A stretch of DNA of 64,000 nucleotides from Trema orientale (taxonomy: Eukaryota; Streptophyta; Magnoliopsida; Rosales; Cannabaceae), in assembly GCA_002914845.1 (NCBI GenBank), contig JXTC01000002.1:3112933-3176932 (forward strand), read 5' to 3'. The notes under the pieces were generated by a model. It was not told the origin of the DNA. It made no database searches and worked only from the letters and a program-made list of their open reading frames with translations. Shown here piece by piece: positions 23,641-34,935 of this stretch (its first letter is position 1; each line of letters starts with the position of its first letter). Made by a program: the position numbers and the translations under genes.

Positions 23641-25228
23641 GTCTGTTTGGAACCTGGATTTTGAGGGAGAAAAAAAAAATCAGGAAGTGATTTGCTTTTT
23701 TTGGTGTTTGAAACTAAGAAAAAGAAAGGGATAAAAAATAAGGGAAATTTAGGGGTGAAATTATAATTAAGAACTAAAGGAAATTTGTTTTCCCAAAAAT
23801 ATCATGCGGAAACCAAAAATCCCGAATTTGTTTTCACTCGCTCTCAAGTTAAGCCCTATTCACCTTCTTCTTCTCTTTGCTATCCTATTCTCTCTCCAAC
23901 CATGACCATCAAAGCAGCCATTAACGTCGAAAGCTAAGCTTCTCTTCTTCTCTCCTCTTCTCCACAGCCATGAGACCGCATGGTAATCTCACTGGTCAGA
24001 AACGCGGACCAACCATCGTGCCCAATTTTCAGCAATCTTCAGATCGTCTAAAAGTCTCATCAAGTTGGCCAACGAAGAATCTATTGGGAGGATCGTCTAT
24101 GGATCGTCGTTTTGTGTCTCCAAATCTCAATGAATAGCCACCGCCACTGCCATTGACGTAGGAAACTTCTTCAGTTGAATAAAATTAGGTAATTTTGTCT
24201 CTGTTGATACTTTGTTTCAGATTTGTGTATATAAGTTCATGAAATTATTTTCCTTATTTTTAGATTTCGTCTCTATTGAAGCACTTCAGATTTCACATCT
24301 GTTGAAGCATTTTTTCAGTTTGGCATTGGGTTTTTTTTCTCTTTTTTTTTTTTTTTTCATGATCAAAGCCAACTCTGATTTGAGCAGGGTTTTAGGTTAG
24401 GGATTGTAAACCACCATGGATCAGAATTTGAGGTACTCTCATTTTAGCTTTGATTTGAGTTTCTTTAGCTTAATCCAAGTGTTGATTTGAATTTCCTTAG
24501 CTGATACATGTCTATATTTGGTTGAGCAAAGGAAGTGAGCTGCGATATATTTGGTTGAAGATGGAATTCGGGGATGATATCTTTGAAGTATAGTTATAGT
24601 TAATTTACTACAACACTCATACACCATAAATGACCAACTTTTTTTACAGCACATATGTGTAATTGGATGATGGTATTTAGACTTAAGAGCAAAGGAAATA
24701 TCAAGAAATTAATATAGTTTCTTTTTTCCAATGAATTCAAGTTCTCCATTTTTCTTATGTTGTTCATTTTTCATTCTTGTTTCTATTTTCTTATATGCTG
24801 GTGTTTTGCTTTTTATAAACCTATAAATCTAATTAGCTTAGCCATAACATAATTAAGAGAGAGAGAGAATAAATGGAAAAGAGACAATGGATGAGAGAGA
24901 AAGTTAGGAGAGGAAATGAAAGAGAGAGAATGAGTGACATTAGGTGAAAGAGAATGCTATGAATAAGATTGGATGAGTGAAAAAAAGTTAGGACAGAGAG
25001 AAGTTAAGAAGGAAAAAAAGAGAATATTTATTTATTTTTTTTCCTTTTGTTTTTCTTCAATTGCCAAACAAGGGAAAAAATATTAGTGAGAAAGTCATTT
25101 TTTTTCTCTCTATATTTTCCTTCACTTTCAAACGTGGGAAAAATTTACTGCTTTTTCCTCCTAACTTTTTTTCCTTTTTCTTTTCCTTTCAATGTTTTTT
25201 CCCTCTCAAAATTTGGATTTCAAACAAG
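23641..25228. mobile_element. Probable non-autonomous hAT-like element, 1.6 kb
   Basis: Left end GTCTGTTTGGAACCTGGATT and right end on the minus strand CTTGTTTGAAATCCAAATTT are imperfect inverted repeats, followed on both sides by TTGAG. Flanking octamers ACTTTAGT and GCCTTAGT match at 6 of 8 positions, consistent with an aged 8-bp hAT duplication. The interior contains a leader-like CT-rich stretch (23840-23980) and GA-rich stretches but no transposase. Ends resemble the small MITE at 19290-19589. Confidence 0.5.
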
Positions 25229-25259
25229 GCCTTAGTTATCAATTCTAATTTCTCTGTCT

Positions 25260-25535
25260 TAATGATTGATTGGTTATGGATGGGGTTTGAAGTTACGATT
25301 TTGATCTTGTACATCAATTTCAAAGGTTTTGGACGTAAAAGATCATTTAGACGGCCTGATACATCTGTTTTGGCTCGTTTTGGGCCTGCTCCGGTCTTGG
25401 CCCGTTAAAAAGCCCGGGCCGGAACCTATTTTATTTTTTACGGCCCAGCCCGCTCACCCTCTCAAGCCCGTCATGGGCGGGTCGGGCCTGGCCGGTCCGT
25501 CTATTTTGCCACCTCTATGCATGCCCAACGAAATC
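25260..25535. repeat. GC-rich GGCCCG repeat relic
   Basis: Words such as GGCCCGTTAAAAAGCCCGGG, CGGCCCAGCCCGCTC and GGGCGGGTCGGGCCTGGCC make this the most GC-rich stretch of the window. This style of sequence is common in plant repeat ends. The ORF at 25329-25583 across it is not a credible gene. Confidence 0.5.
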
Positions 25536-25539
25536 TTAG

Positions 25540-25990
25540 AGTACTATATTTGGTTTTGCATTTATTTTAAGATCATGTATTAAAAAATTATTTTTTGAAA
25601 AATACCACTTTCAAGATTTTATTTAGAGAAATACCATTTTGAAAAATACCAGTTCTAAAATACCACTTTCTAAAAGTTATTTTTTTCAAAAATATCACTT
25701 TCTAATTTTAATTTATGAAAAATATCACTTTTAAAAGTATTTAGAAAAATATTATTTTTAAACAGGATAAAGTGATGCAAGAGAACGGAAGGGGAGAGAA
25801 AGGGATGAGAGAGAAAATAGAGAAAGAGAAAGTGATGAAAGAAAAATTAAGGACAGAGAAGTGATAAGAGTCAATGTTATAATATAATATAATATAGACT
25901 TTTTTGGTATTAAATAATACTCTTTGTATTGTATTAGATACTACAGTACAAACCACAACCAAATACAGTATTGTATTTAATCAATACAAT
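25540..25990. repeat. MITE-like repeat, family B copy 3
   Basis: Begins within the TACTATATTTGGTTTTGCAT block and follows the same order of TACCACTTT, AGGATAAAGTGATG, GAGAGAAA and TACAGTATTGTATTT blocks as the copies at 130-604 and 30918-31485. Both extreme ends appear to be lost. Confidence 0.55.
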
Positions 25991-27043
25991 AGGATCATAA
26001 AACTCTTCTTTTATAGTTTTTTTTATAATTATTTTCTAAAATTTTTGTTTATATTATATAGTGCTTAAGATGCCCACACATCAAAGTGTTATCGCACTTG
26101 AGAGTAGACTGAAAATTTTTTGTTGACTAGTCTAAAGGTCTTGCATTTGGGTCATCCAAATTCAAATACTTGGTACGATATTTTAGATTAATAATTCTAA
26201 AATGTTATTGTATGAGTTAGTACCATATTGATATATATCTTTTGAAGGAACATATTTTCATTAATAATAAGAGGATAGTACAATACCTATAAAGGGATTT
26301 TTTTATTACAAAGCAGATAACCATAAAAAACTAATAAAAGTCTTTGGAGGAAAATTGCACACTAAAATCTTGGCAAAATCGACCTATAAGAGGATTTCTA
26401 CAGATCACCGTTAGTGTATGCTTCAATAGAGCTCTACACCTCAGCGGTTCGATCGTTGTGACCCTTCCTTCAACATTCATTGTTGATGTCTCTTGGTTCT
26501 CATCAAAAGTCGATAAATAGGCAAATACTACCTTACATACGATCCAGATCTGAACAAATCTAATAAGAAACAAACATAGATCTAGATCTAGATGGACTAA
26601 AATGACAAAAATAGAAACAAACACTACAAAATACCACAGATCTAGATCTGGTGTATCAAAACCATCATAGATCTAAAACTAAGAGAAAAATTACCTCCCT
26701 ACATAGGAGGATTATTTAACAATATATTACTAAAAATAGGAAAGAAAACTATGTAAAAAAAATCATATCGGAGAGAGGGAAGACCCCCCTCCCTGATAGG
26801 GGAAAAACCTATTAACGGAGGTGAGCTACTGCTGGCGGAGAAATTCTGTTGGGGAAAGGGAACCACGAATCTAGAGAGAAGCGACTCTCTCTCTCTCTCT
26901 CTCTCTCTAAAGCTCTATATAGTAACATATTAATATGTGCTTCAACTATAGTAATTTTTTTAAGGAAAAAAAAAATTCAACCCAAGTACTGTCATTTGTA
27001 TTATTTTTTATTTTATTAAAAATACCCAACATGGTGAGGAGTA
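25991..27043. other. Non-coding interval with (CT)n microsatellite
   Basis: No gene seen. Repeated AGATCTAGATCT words occur at 26560-26680 and a (CT)12 run at about 26884-26908. The ORF at 26331-26624 (minus) resembles nothing known to me. Confidence 0.4.
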
Positions 27044-27354
27044 GGAATAACCGCAAAAAAATACCCTGAGGTATTCTGCAATTTAAATAAAAATTAATAC
27101 TCTGAATTAATTTTTTGAATAATTTTAATTGATAAAATACAATAATATCCTCAAAATTAAGAAGAATAATAATGATTAATCTAGTTTTAATAGAGGATAT
27201 TATTGTTTTCTGGATACTAAAATTAGTCAAAAAGTCTATCCAGCGTATTAATTTTCAGAAATTCTTAATCTCAGGGTATTATTTTGTAGAGTCAAAACTT
27301 TAGGATTTAAATTGCAGAACTCTCAAATTTGAGGGTAAAATTTTATAGTTCACC
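27044..27354. mobile_element. Mutator-like MITE, second copy
   Basis: Related to 14242-14596. The left end GGAATAACCGCAAAAAAATA and the right blocks TTCAGAAATTCTTAATCTCA and GGTATTATTTTGTAGA match that element. The left arm has lost a segment relative to the first copy. The flanks TGAGGAGTA and TAGAGAGTA are a possible worn 9-bp duplication (6 of 9). Confidence 0.65.
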
Positions 27355-28445
27355 TTAGAGAGTATTATTGACTGAAGTGCGCGCAAAAGATTCAAGGCTT
27401 GGCGTCAATCTAAAATGGGAGTTTTAGATTTTTGTTCAAGTCCATTATGATTCTTTTAAATTAGTGAAATTTCCTATTAGTTGGATTCAGTCATGTGGAT
27501 GTAGGCTTTCCCGAGTAAAAGTTTGTGGTGCTATTTATTTACTCGCTTTATTGCTTTAGTGAATCAAATTACTGACTTTAACCCAAATATAGTTGTTAAT
27601 TATCACTCTTTCATCGTTTCAATTTGTTTTTGTTTATATTTTTAAAAACTTATACATGACAACAATGCAATTCTTCTAAATTGAAATTTGGAGTACTTAT
27701 CCCAAAGAGAAAGACTATCATATGGTAATCGAAGGCATTAGTAATGATTAAAAAAGGTTGATGTACTGCTGAAAGGCCTTGAGAGAGTCATGTTTTGGCA
27801 GTTTGATTGTGTAAATTTTCAGCCCTAAGTTTAGAGAAAAATGTTGGTTACATACTAAATTTAGGAGAAAGGTACCGAATGCCCCAGATGTTCTTGTCTG
27901 TCTTTTTTTTCTTTTTGGCCAAAAGAATAGACTTCTTATTTGATATTTGTTTTGAGGATAGGTGATCCTACGTTTTTATTTAATCAAGATTATAAAGTCA
28001 GAAAAGATTCAACTTCATATCAAACTTGAGTCCGGTTATGGACAAAAATAGGACAGGCTAAAGTACTAATTAATCTCATCTTGCAAACCAAATCTCACCA
28101 ACTATAGTACCATAATTTCTTTTGTGGTTCAACCACTAGCATATTACTAATAATTTGATAATCCCTATTGGCCATTTTTATTAAAGAAAATTAAAGAGAA
28201 ATAGTGATCAGACATAATTTTATACGAATAATAAGTACCCATTTACTTTTACACATTTCGTCACATTACATATATAGAATAATCTAATTTTAATATGAAT
28301 AATATCACATATATAGCCAATTATCATAAGACACTAGTCATATATGATCTAATATAATTAACTCATATGTGTATATATATGTATATGGCAAGCATAGCTT
28401 GTTAATCCAATATCCTTTTTCCTCTGCAGACAGAAAGTCCACCAA
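27355..28445. other. Non-coding interval upstream of the small ORF
   Basis: AT-rich, no repeat ends recognised. A TTTTTCCTCTGCAG acceptor-like site at about 28418-28431 precedes the ORF at 28446, so an upstream exon may lie here, but I could not identify it. Confidence 0.35.
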
Positions 28446-28862
28446 ATGTATCATAACATGTCCAATTGGTCCAATACACGCCTCAACTGCAGTGAAGCAC
28501 TCCAACTCAGAGATGAAAATCAGCAAAGTTGTCATGACGATGATCAATATGGAATCTTGCAGCTTAATAGCCGTCAAGGTAGCGATTTCTGGAATTCGAG
28601 AAGGGCATTTTTAAGCAGTTACCACTTCTCTGATCAGCAAAGAGCAGGTTTCAAGGAGAGGCTGAGGAAGTCGGTGAAGGAGATAAATGGGGCGGCTGTG
28701 GCGGTGGTTTCCGACATCCGGCAACAAGTGGCTAGTAGAAGGTTTGGAATTAGGGTTTTCAGGTTAACTATGGCTTTGCCATCGTTGGTTCATGTTAGCG
28801 TCAGATGTTTTACTCCGTGGTTGAACAAGAAAGACTTTGTGGCTCGTGGTTGTGATCAGTGA
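28446..28862 (+). CDS. Small conserved-looking plant protein of unknown function
   Basis: 138 residues with balanced codon use and no low complexity. The N-terminal third is polar and acidic (QSCHDDDQYG). The middle is a charged helix-forming stretch (FKERLRKSVKEINGAAVAVV, then SDIRQQVASRRFGIRV), followed by FRLTMALPSLVHVSVRCFTPWLNKKD near the C-terminus. I do not know a named family; the RCFTPWLNKK ending is reminiscent of unnamed eudicot proteins, but that is memory and not a search. A splice acceptor-like TTTTTCCTCTGCAG just upstream means the start may lie in an earlier exon and this may be the last exon. The stop lies 72 bases before a hAT-like element. Confidence 0.5.
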   Translation: MYHNMSNWSNTRLNCSEALQLRDENQQSCHDDDQYGILQLNSRQGSDFWNSRRAFLSSYHFSDQQRAGFKERLRKSVKEINGAAVAVVSDIRQQVASRRFGIRVFRLTMALPSLVHVSVRCFTPWLNKKDFVARGCDQ

Positions 28863-28934
28863 CTTCATGATATACCATATGTGTGTGTGTGGCTTGTCTA
28901 AGGGGGTTTGTATATATTGTTCGACCTTGTATCC

Positions 28935-29663
28935 AGGGACGAAGTCAGGATTTGTTGTCAATGGAGTCTTACATTATAGCCGGCGTAATTTCATGCTTTA
29001 AAAATGCTGTATAATAATTTTGTTGTCAAGGCTATTAAAGATGTTTTTCTCTATATATACAAGTAAATTGTTGTTCATTCATTGATCACTCATTCTATTG
29101 CGTAGCCGATTCTTGACAAAACTTATACAAGAAAATACTCTTTCTACAATAACAATAGCAACGGATAAAATTAATGCTAATGTTACGAGCCGATAAACTA
29201 ATCGACATAAATTTATTTTTCTTGTATTAACCATTTTCTTTGTAAGATCATCATTTTCTTGCTTTCCATTTTTTTTAATCCAATTCGTAGCTTTTTATTA
29301 GATGAGAGCTAAATCTTAGTCTTTTATGAGTTATTTTCCTCTTTTTACGTTATTAATCTTTTTAAGTTTTAACTACCAGCACAACACTTTGGCCCATCAC
29401 ACTTTGATATCATGTCCAAGTCCATCAGACCGCTTGGACTTTTATATTCAACAATAAATATTGAGCCTAATTTTCAGACCCATTAATCTCTCTTAGACTT
29501 TTATATTCAACAAGTATTTGAGTGGACTATCAAGTTTTTTTAGTGGAGCTTATTGCTTATACACAATTTTTTTAAAAATTTTTTTTATTGTATATAAATT
29601 TTTGTTTTTAAATTTTCAGTGGGAGCTTCAGCCCCCACAAGCCCCCACTTGGCTTCGTGTCTG
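28935..29663. mobile_element. Non-autonomous hAT-like element, 0.73 kb
   Basis: The left end CAGGGACGAAGTCAGGA and the right end on the minus strand CAGACACGAAGCCAAGT form a short inverted repeat of hAT type (CAG-G-CGAAG). The flanking octamers CTTGTATC and GCCGTATC match at 5 of 8 positions, all contiguous. Inside, TTTTATATTCAACAA occurs twice about 70 bp apart. There is no transposase. Confidence 0.6.
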
Positions 29664-30917
29664 GCCGTATCTATATTATTTTTCCAAAGTTCATATATAT
29701 ATATATTGGTTGAAAATACCACCTTAAAGGGAGAAAAAAAGAAAAAGAAAAAAAATACGCTGCTTTTGTCAAAGTTTGTTTCAAGTTTCAACCTTCTAAA
29801 GTTGTATTCTTATTCGAAGTATAAGTTTCACTTTTTTCTCTTTCTCCTTTGGATTGTGGTTGAAGAATTCAATTCCATTGTAAAATTTTGATATCTCAAT
29901 TTTATCTCCAACGAATTTTCATGAAAATTTGGATAGAATTTTGAATTATTGTAGCACATCTTTTTAGGATTTAGAATAATTTTCATTGTCATGTCTATTT
30001 CTAAAGCTAGAGTATATAATTTCACATTGACTCGATTCTTGCTTATGTGGTTTGTTTTTTTTTTTTTTTTTTGACTATCTTACGAGGAGGCTACTGATAC
30101 TTGTCATGGAACTTTGGTGCAATAAAAGATGATGAAGTTTGTATTGTTTGGTTTTTTGCCTGGTTGATTAACTTTGTTTATCACAATTATATTGCCAGAC
30201 GTGTAAACATTGATTGTTACATGGAAATTTGTGTTGCATATAGATCATACAACTCCAAAATATCTCAGTCTATATTGAAAGGGCATATATTGTCTCAATT
30301 TGGGATTTTTTTTTCCTTTTCTTTCCACTTTTCTGGTTTTTGTTTTATTCTTGACGTATTGTTATTCTAATATTATTTTGGTTTACAGGATTATGGAAAT
30401 CAACTCTGTAAGTCTATGGATTCAATAAGAAGCCATAGCTACTTTGTTCAAGAAAATTGAACGCAATATATATTTGCGTCTAGCTACTAGATTTTTGTAA
30501 TCTGAATGGGTGGAAGTCAAGATAACTTATCAATAATGATTTGTTTTCTAGAGTATGGTATTCAAATTTCCTAATTTGGTTTCCTAGTCAATTTGATTGT
30601 ACGTAATTTTTTTTTTATGACAATGGATTGTAAGTAAATTAGTTTTGCAATGTTTTACAAAAACCAATTTTTAAACATACTGTTAATAACTCTTGGTTAC
30701 CAACATAAGCATTACAAGTTTGATATATCTTTTACTTACATGCTTTAGTTGTCTTTATGAGCATGAACTCCATAATGTCTTAGTCTATAGTTAAGGAGCC
30801 TATATTATTTCAACTTGGAATTTTGCTTTCTTTTCTTTCCTCTTTTTGGATCTTGGTTCATTCTTCATATATTATTGTTATTCTAAAAATTTGTTTTGGC
30901 TTATGCAATGCATGAAA
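29664..30917. other. Non-coding interval, nothing recognised
   Basis: AT-rich, containing related blocks around 30270-30350 and 30790-30880 (ATATATTGTCTCAATTTGG versus ATATTATTTCAACTTGGA, each followed by CTTTTCTTTCC), which suggests an old internal duplication. The ORF at 30101-30370 is not convincing as a gene. Confidence 0.4.
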
Positions 30918-31485
30918 GCCATATTTGGTGCACCGTATTGTATTGTATTATATTGTGATGTATTGTATTAGGTTGTATTATATTGTATTATTCTATTACA
31001 GTACTATGTTTAGTTTTGCATTTATATTAAGATGTTATATTAAAACATTAATTTTTAAAAATACCATTTTAAAAATTTATTTAGAAAAATACCATTTTCA
31101 ATTTTTTTTAGGAAAATACCACTTGTAAAATTATCACTTTTTAAAAATTTATTTACTAAAAAATCACTTTTTAGATATAAATTTAGAAAAATACCACTTT
31201 TAAAAATTTATTTAGAAAAGTACCACTTTTGAAAGGGATAAAATGATGTGAGAAAAATTAAGAATAGAAAAAGTGAGGAGAGTGTGTATTGAACAATACA
31301 ACGTTAAAGTTAAAATTAGGTAATACAATGTAATATAGACATTTTATTTTGTATTAGATAATACTCTATGTATTTATTAAATTTTGATGTCGTATTAAAT
31401 AATATAATACAAAAGCACAACCAAACACAATATTATATTTAATTAATATAATACAGAGTCCTTATACAGTATTCCGAACATGACC
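30918..31485. repeat. MITE-like repeat, family B copy 2
   Basis: The left end GCCATATTTGGTGCACC and the right end on the minus strand GGTCATGTTCGGAATAC are imperfect inverted repeats. The order of internal blocks equals that of copy 1 at 130-604. It is the most complete copy. Flanking GAAA on both sides is too short to be a safe target duplication. Confidence 0.65.
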
Positions 31486-31494
31486 GAAAAGCTT

Positions 31495-32820
31495 AATTGT
31501 GTGGGACTAATATGGTTATTAGTTACTAAGTAACCAGTCTTATAACTGGTAACTTGAATGGGACCGGTAAACACTCAGTCACCAGTCATTATAGCTAGCC
31601 ACCAGTCTAAATACCACCAAATTGGTTATTGATAGCCAAATTGATAACTGCTATCTTGTAAATAATTAAAAAACAAAGTAAGATAGTCATTGGTAATTAG
31701 AGAACCGATATCTAAATTTGATATAATTTGTAACCAATAACTAGAGAAACCTATAATCAAATTAGCGTGTGACTAAAAATTAGTAACTAGAGAAATTAGA
31801 AACCAATAACTAGATAAACTACTAATCAGTTTTCATAAACGAGCAACCAAATTAGCAGTAGTAACCAAAAACTACAGATATTAGCAACTAGAAACTAACA
31901 ATTGTAGTTAGTGGGAACTAGTCACCTATATCCATAACTAGTCACTAGTTTGGAAACCAGTTTCCAAATTAGTTGATGACTTTCATTGATCAAATTAGTA
32001 ATTGGTAATTAGAATAATAAGGAACAAATATGACAACAACAAGGGTAACCAATAAATAAATTGGTCTTGTATATAAACTATTAATCATATTAGTAATTGA
32101 TAACTAGTAATTAGTAATTATTCTTGTAACTAGTAACCATCAATCACTGGTCTTGAAACTAGTTACCTGTTGGTAAACCAATAACTAATCTTATAAGTGA
32201 CCAGTAATAGTCTAGAAATTAGTATTCTAAATGATTAACATAAATTACCAAGTACTCATTTTTTATGATAATATTAATAATTGTATTGGTAACTAGAGAG
32301 TAGATTGGTTACAGGTAATTAGAATAACTAATAACCAGTAATTGTTAGTTACTAGCAACTAGTAACTATTTTGAAACTAGTAAACATTTTAGTTTAGGGG
32401 TTATTTATTAGTAAGCAGTAACCAAGCTTGTAACTGATAATAAGGTTAGTACTTATTGGTTAAAGATAACTAGAAAAATTAGTAACCAAGAAACTAGAAA
32501 CTGTAATTAGAGAATTAGTTACTGGTAACTAGTTAGATTAGTACCAAACTGGTTAGTGGTAACCAAAGAAACTAATAACCAGAGAATTGATAACCATATT
32601 AGTACCAAATTGTTTAGTGATAACTATTAAAACTAGAAACCAGTAACTAGATAGGTGATTGATAACTAAATAAATAGTAATAACTAGAGAAATCAGTAAT
32701 CAAATTGATACTAGTAACTAATAACTAAATTGGTTGATAACTAGAAATAAAAAAAAATTATAATCAATTTGTTTTGTAATTGGTAAATAGTAAATTGTAG
32801 CGAGTAACCAAATTGAATAA
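31495..32820. repeat. 1.3-kb degenerate repeat tract of TAACTAG / GTAACCA words
   Basis: Almost the whole stretch is built from variants of GTAACTAGTAAC, AACTAGTAACCA, ATTGGTTACTAG and their complements, with no fixed period and no coding potential. The same theme forms the core of repeat family A (7445-7790 and 12100-12535), and a small outlier lies at 33080-33200. It reads like an expanded, strongly mutated satellite-like core. Confidence 0.7.
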
Positions 32821-33065
32821 GAAGGGAAAGAGGAAGAAAAGAAAAAAGGATAAAAAAAGAATTACAATTTTAAAAAAACTAAAGAAAGAGAGGAAAAGAA
32901 AAGGAAAAATAAAAAAGGGAAAATAATTTTTTTTAAAAAAAAGATTAAGAAAGTAAGAGGGAAGAAGAGAAAAAAATTTATTAGAAAAGAGTAAAAAATA
33001 TTAAAAGAATGAAAACTGGGAAAGGGAGAGGGGCGGGGGGAAGAGAATTGGGGGGAAAGAAGAAG
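32818..33065. repeat. Purine-rich tract, about 250 bp
   Basis: The plus strand is overwhelmingly A and G (AAGAAGGGAAAGAGGAAGAA and similar, then GGGAGAGGGGCGGGGGGAAG near 33025). It is directly attached to the TAACTAG tract on its left, and the word TAGGGGTTATTTA occurs both inside that tract (about 32395) and right after this tract (about 33078). Long purine runs can form triplex or other non-B DNA. Confidence 0.7.
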
Positions 33066-33324
33066 TGGAGTTTATTTAGGGGTTATTTAGTAGTAACCCG
33101 TACGTAGTTTGTAGTCAGATTGGTACTGAATTAGTTAATGGTAAGAAAAGGTAATTATAGAATTGGTAACTTGCAATCAAATTTGTTAGTGATAACTCAA
33201 AAAATGTAATTCACTATATAAATATCTCAAAATACTTTTATTACACATTTTTTGTTGCATAAGAAAATATTATTTATGCAAATTCACCACATAAATATCG
33301 CAATTTTTTTTATAACAAACATGT

Positions 33325-33950
33325 ATAGATAATGACATAAAAATACCCTAATTTTTAATTTCTGTGCAAAAAATTTCTTAACTTTTGATTTCCTGTAAAT
33401 TAATATCCTTACTTTTAAATTTCTGCATATTAATATCCTGACTTTTGAATCATATAAATTAATACCCTAACTTTTAAATCGTACAAATTAATATCCACAT
33501 ATTTCAAATTTCTACAAATTTGTACTCATGAAGCCTAATTAATTAATTATTTTAATTATAGAAAGAAGGTTGTACCTTTATTTACTCAATAAAAACTTAT
33601 TAAACACTAATAAAATTTATTGAAAAATATTTTAAAATTAGTTTATTTAATTTTATTCAAGAAAAAAATTAAAAACAAAATTGGAATGAGAGGTAAAAAG
33701 GGTTATTTGCATCTTTTAGCTTGCCCATGGTACAAATTTGCCCCCAAAAAAAGCTAAGTTATTAAACTTATAGGAATTATAAATGTCAGAGTATTAATTT
33801 ACAAAATTTGAAAGTCATGGTATTAATTTGCAGGATTTTAAAAATAAATGTATTAATTTATAAAAGTTCAAAAGTCAGGATATATTTTACAAAAAAGTTA
33901 AATGTCATGGCCTTTTTATGTCATGATTCATATATAATGGTCTAGCAAAC
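33325..33950. repeat. Long inverted-repeat (foldback) element with internal sub-repeats
   Basis: Both arms carry repeats of the form TTAATA-CC-TGACTTTTGAA about 35 bp apart (left arm 33335-33540, right arm inverted at 33770-33945). The ends both contain GACATAAAAA (left plus strand near 33328, right on the minus strand near 33945). The middle is AT-rich. No exact target duplication was found. It resembles MULE-type foldback MITEs. Confidence 0.6.
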
Positions 33951-34935
33951 AATACTTTTAACCAAAGTCAATAATTTAAAATAGTCAAGGGGAAGAAACG
34001 GAAATGGACCTGACTAGTATACTTTGATGTGTCCTTTTATTGTAGTCTGTTAAGTGATTTTTTTAAAATGCTAATTGAAAGTTCTTCCTGGACAAATATA
34101 TGAGATTCAAATAAGGAGTAAATATCGTATATCTAAGGTGTTATTCTTATTTTGTTGTATTTTTTTTTCAAAATTCGATGACACAAAGGTTAATTTGATA
34201 GAAAAGTCTATAGTGATTTATGATTTAAAAACTATATAATGCCAATAATTTTCTTGATATTCTCTATATAGAGGGCTTTTTGTTGACATTTGTTAAAATA
34301 AAAGATCTTTATGAAAATTTCTCAAAATAAAAAGTAAAAATAAAAAGTTCTAACTGATCAAGTAATTAGCAAGTTGCCCATCTTATAAAATCTTAAATGA
34401 CTGTCTATATTTAAAAAAATATTAAACACAATTTATTTTTTGGTACAATAACCCATTTTAATTAGAGTATAATGGGTAAATATCATGATACCCATTGAAG
34501 AAGCTTTTTATCTTTTTTATTTTTTTTTTCCTTTTAAGTATTATACTTATATCAATTGCCTGCGTTGGGCTATTACGGTATGGGTTTATAGTAGACCTTA
34601 ATGTATTTCTCCTTGTTTTGATTTATTTATTTTTGGAGATGGTAATTTGTTGTTGCTGATATTCGCTTCCCTTTAAAAGGAAAATGCAATTAAATTAATA
34701 CCTCGTTCTTATTTTCAATGAACCAATGTGAAATAATAAAATCGTACTACTTATATTTACAGTAATGAACCTCATCATTGAATGATATGAAATGTACTAG
34801 TTGTAAAATCAATCAGTCCCTTTAGGCAATGTGTATAATATATGCATGGAAGAGAAACTAAGGACAAAAAGAGAGAATCCTTAGAAGGGTCCACGAAAAA
34901 TCAGATTTGCCGTTTTATTCCTGTACACTGCAGGA
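33951..34935. other. Non-coding interval downstream of TNL gene A
   Basis: AT-rich without repeats whose ends I could define. The last 100-150 bases before 34936 are probably 3' UTR of TNL gene A. Confidence 0.4.

Noticed and set aside
33325-33950. Nine-base target duplication for the foldback element
   Set aside because: Best flanking match was only about 5 of 9 bases, so no duplication is claimed.
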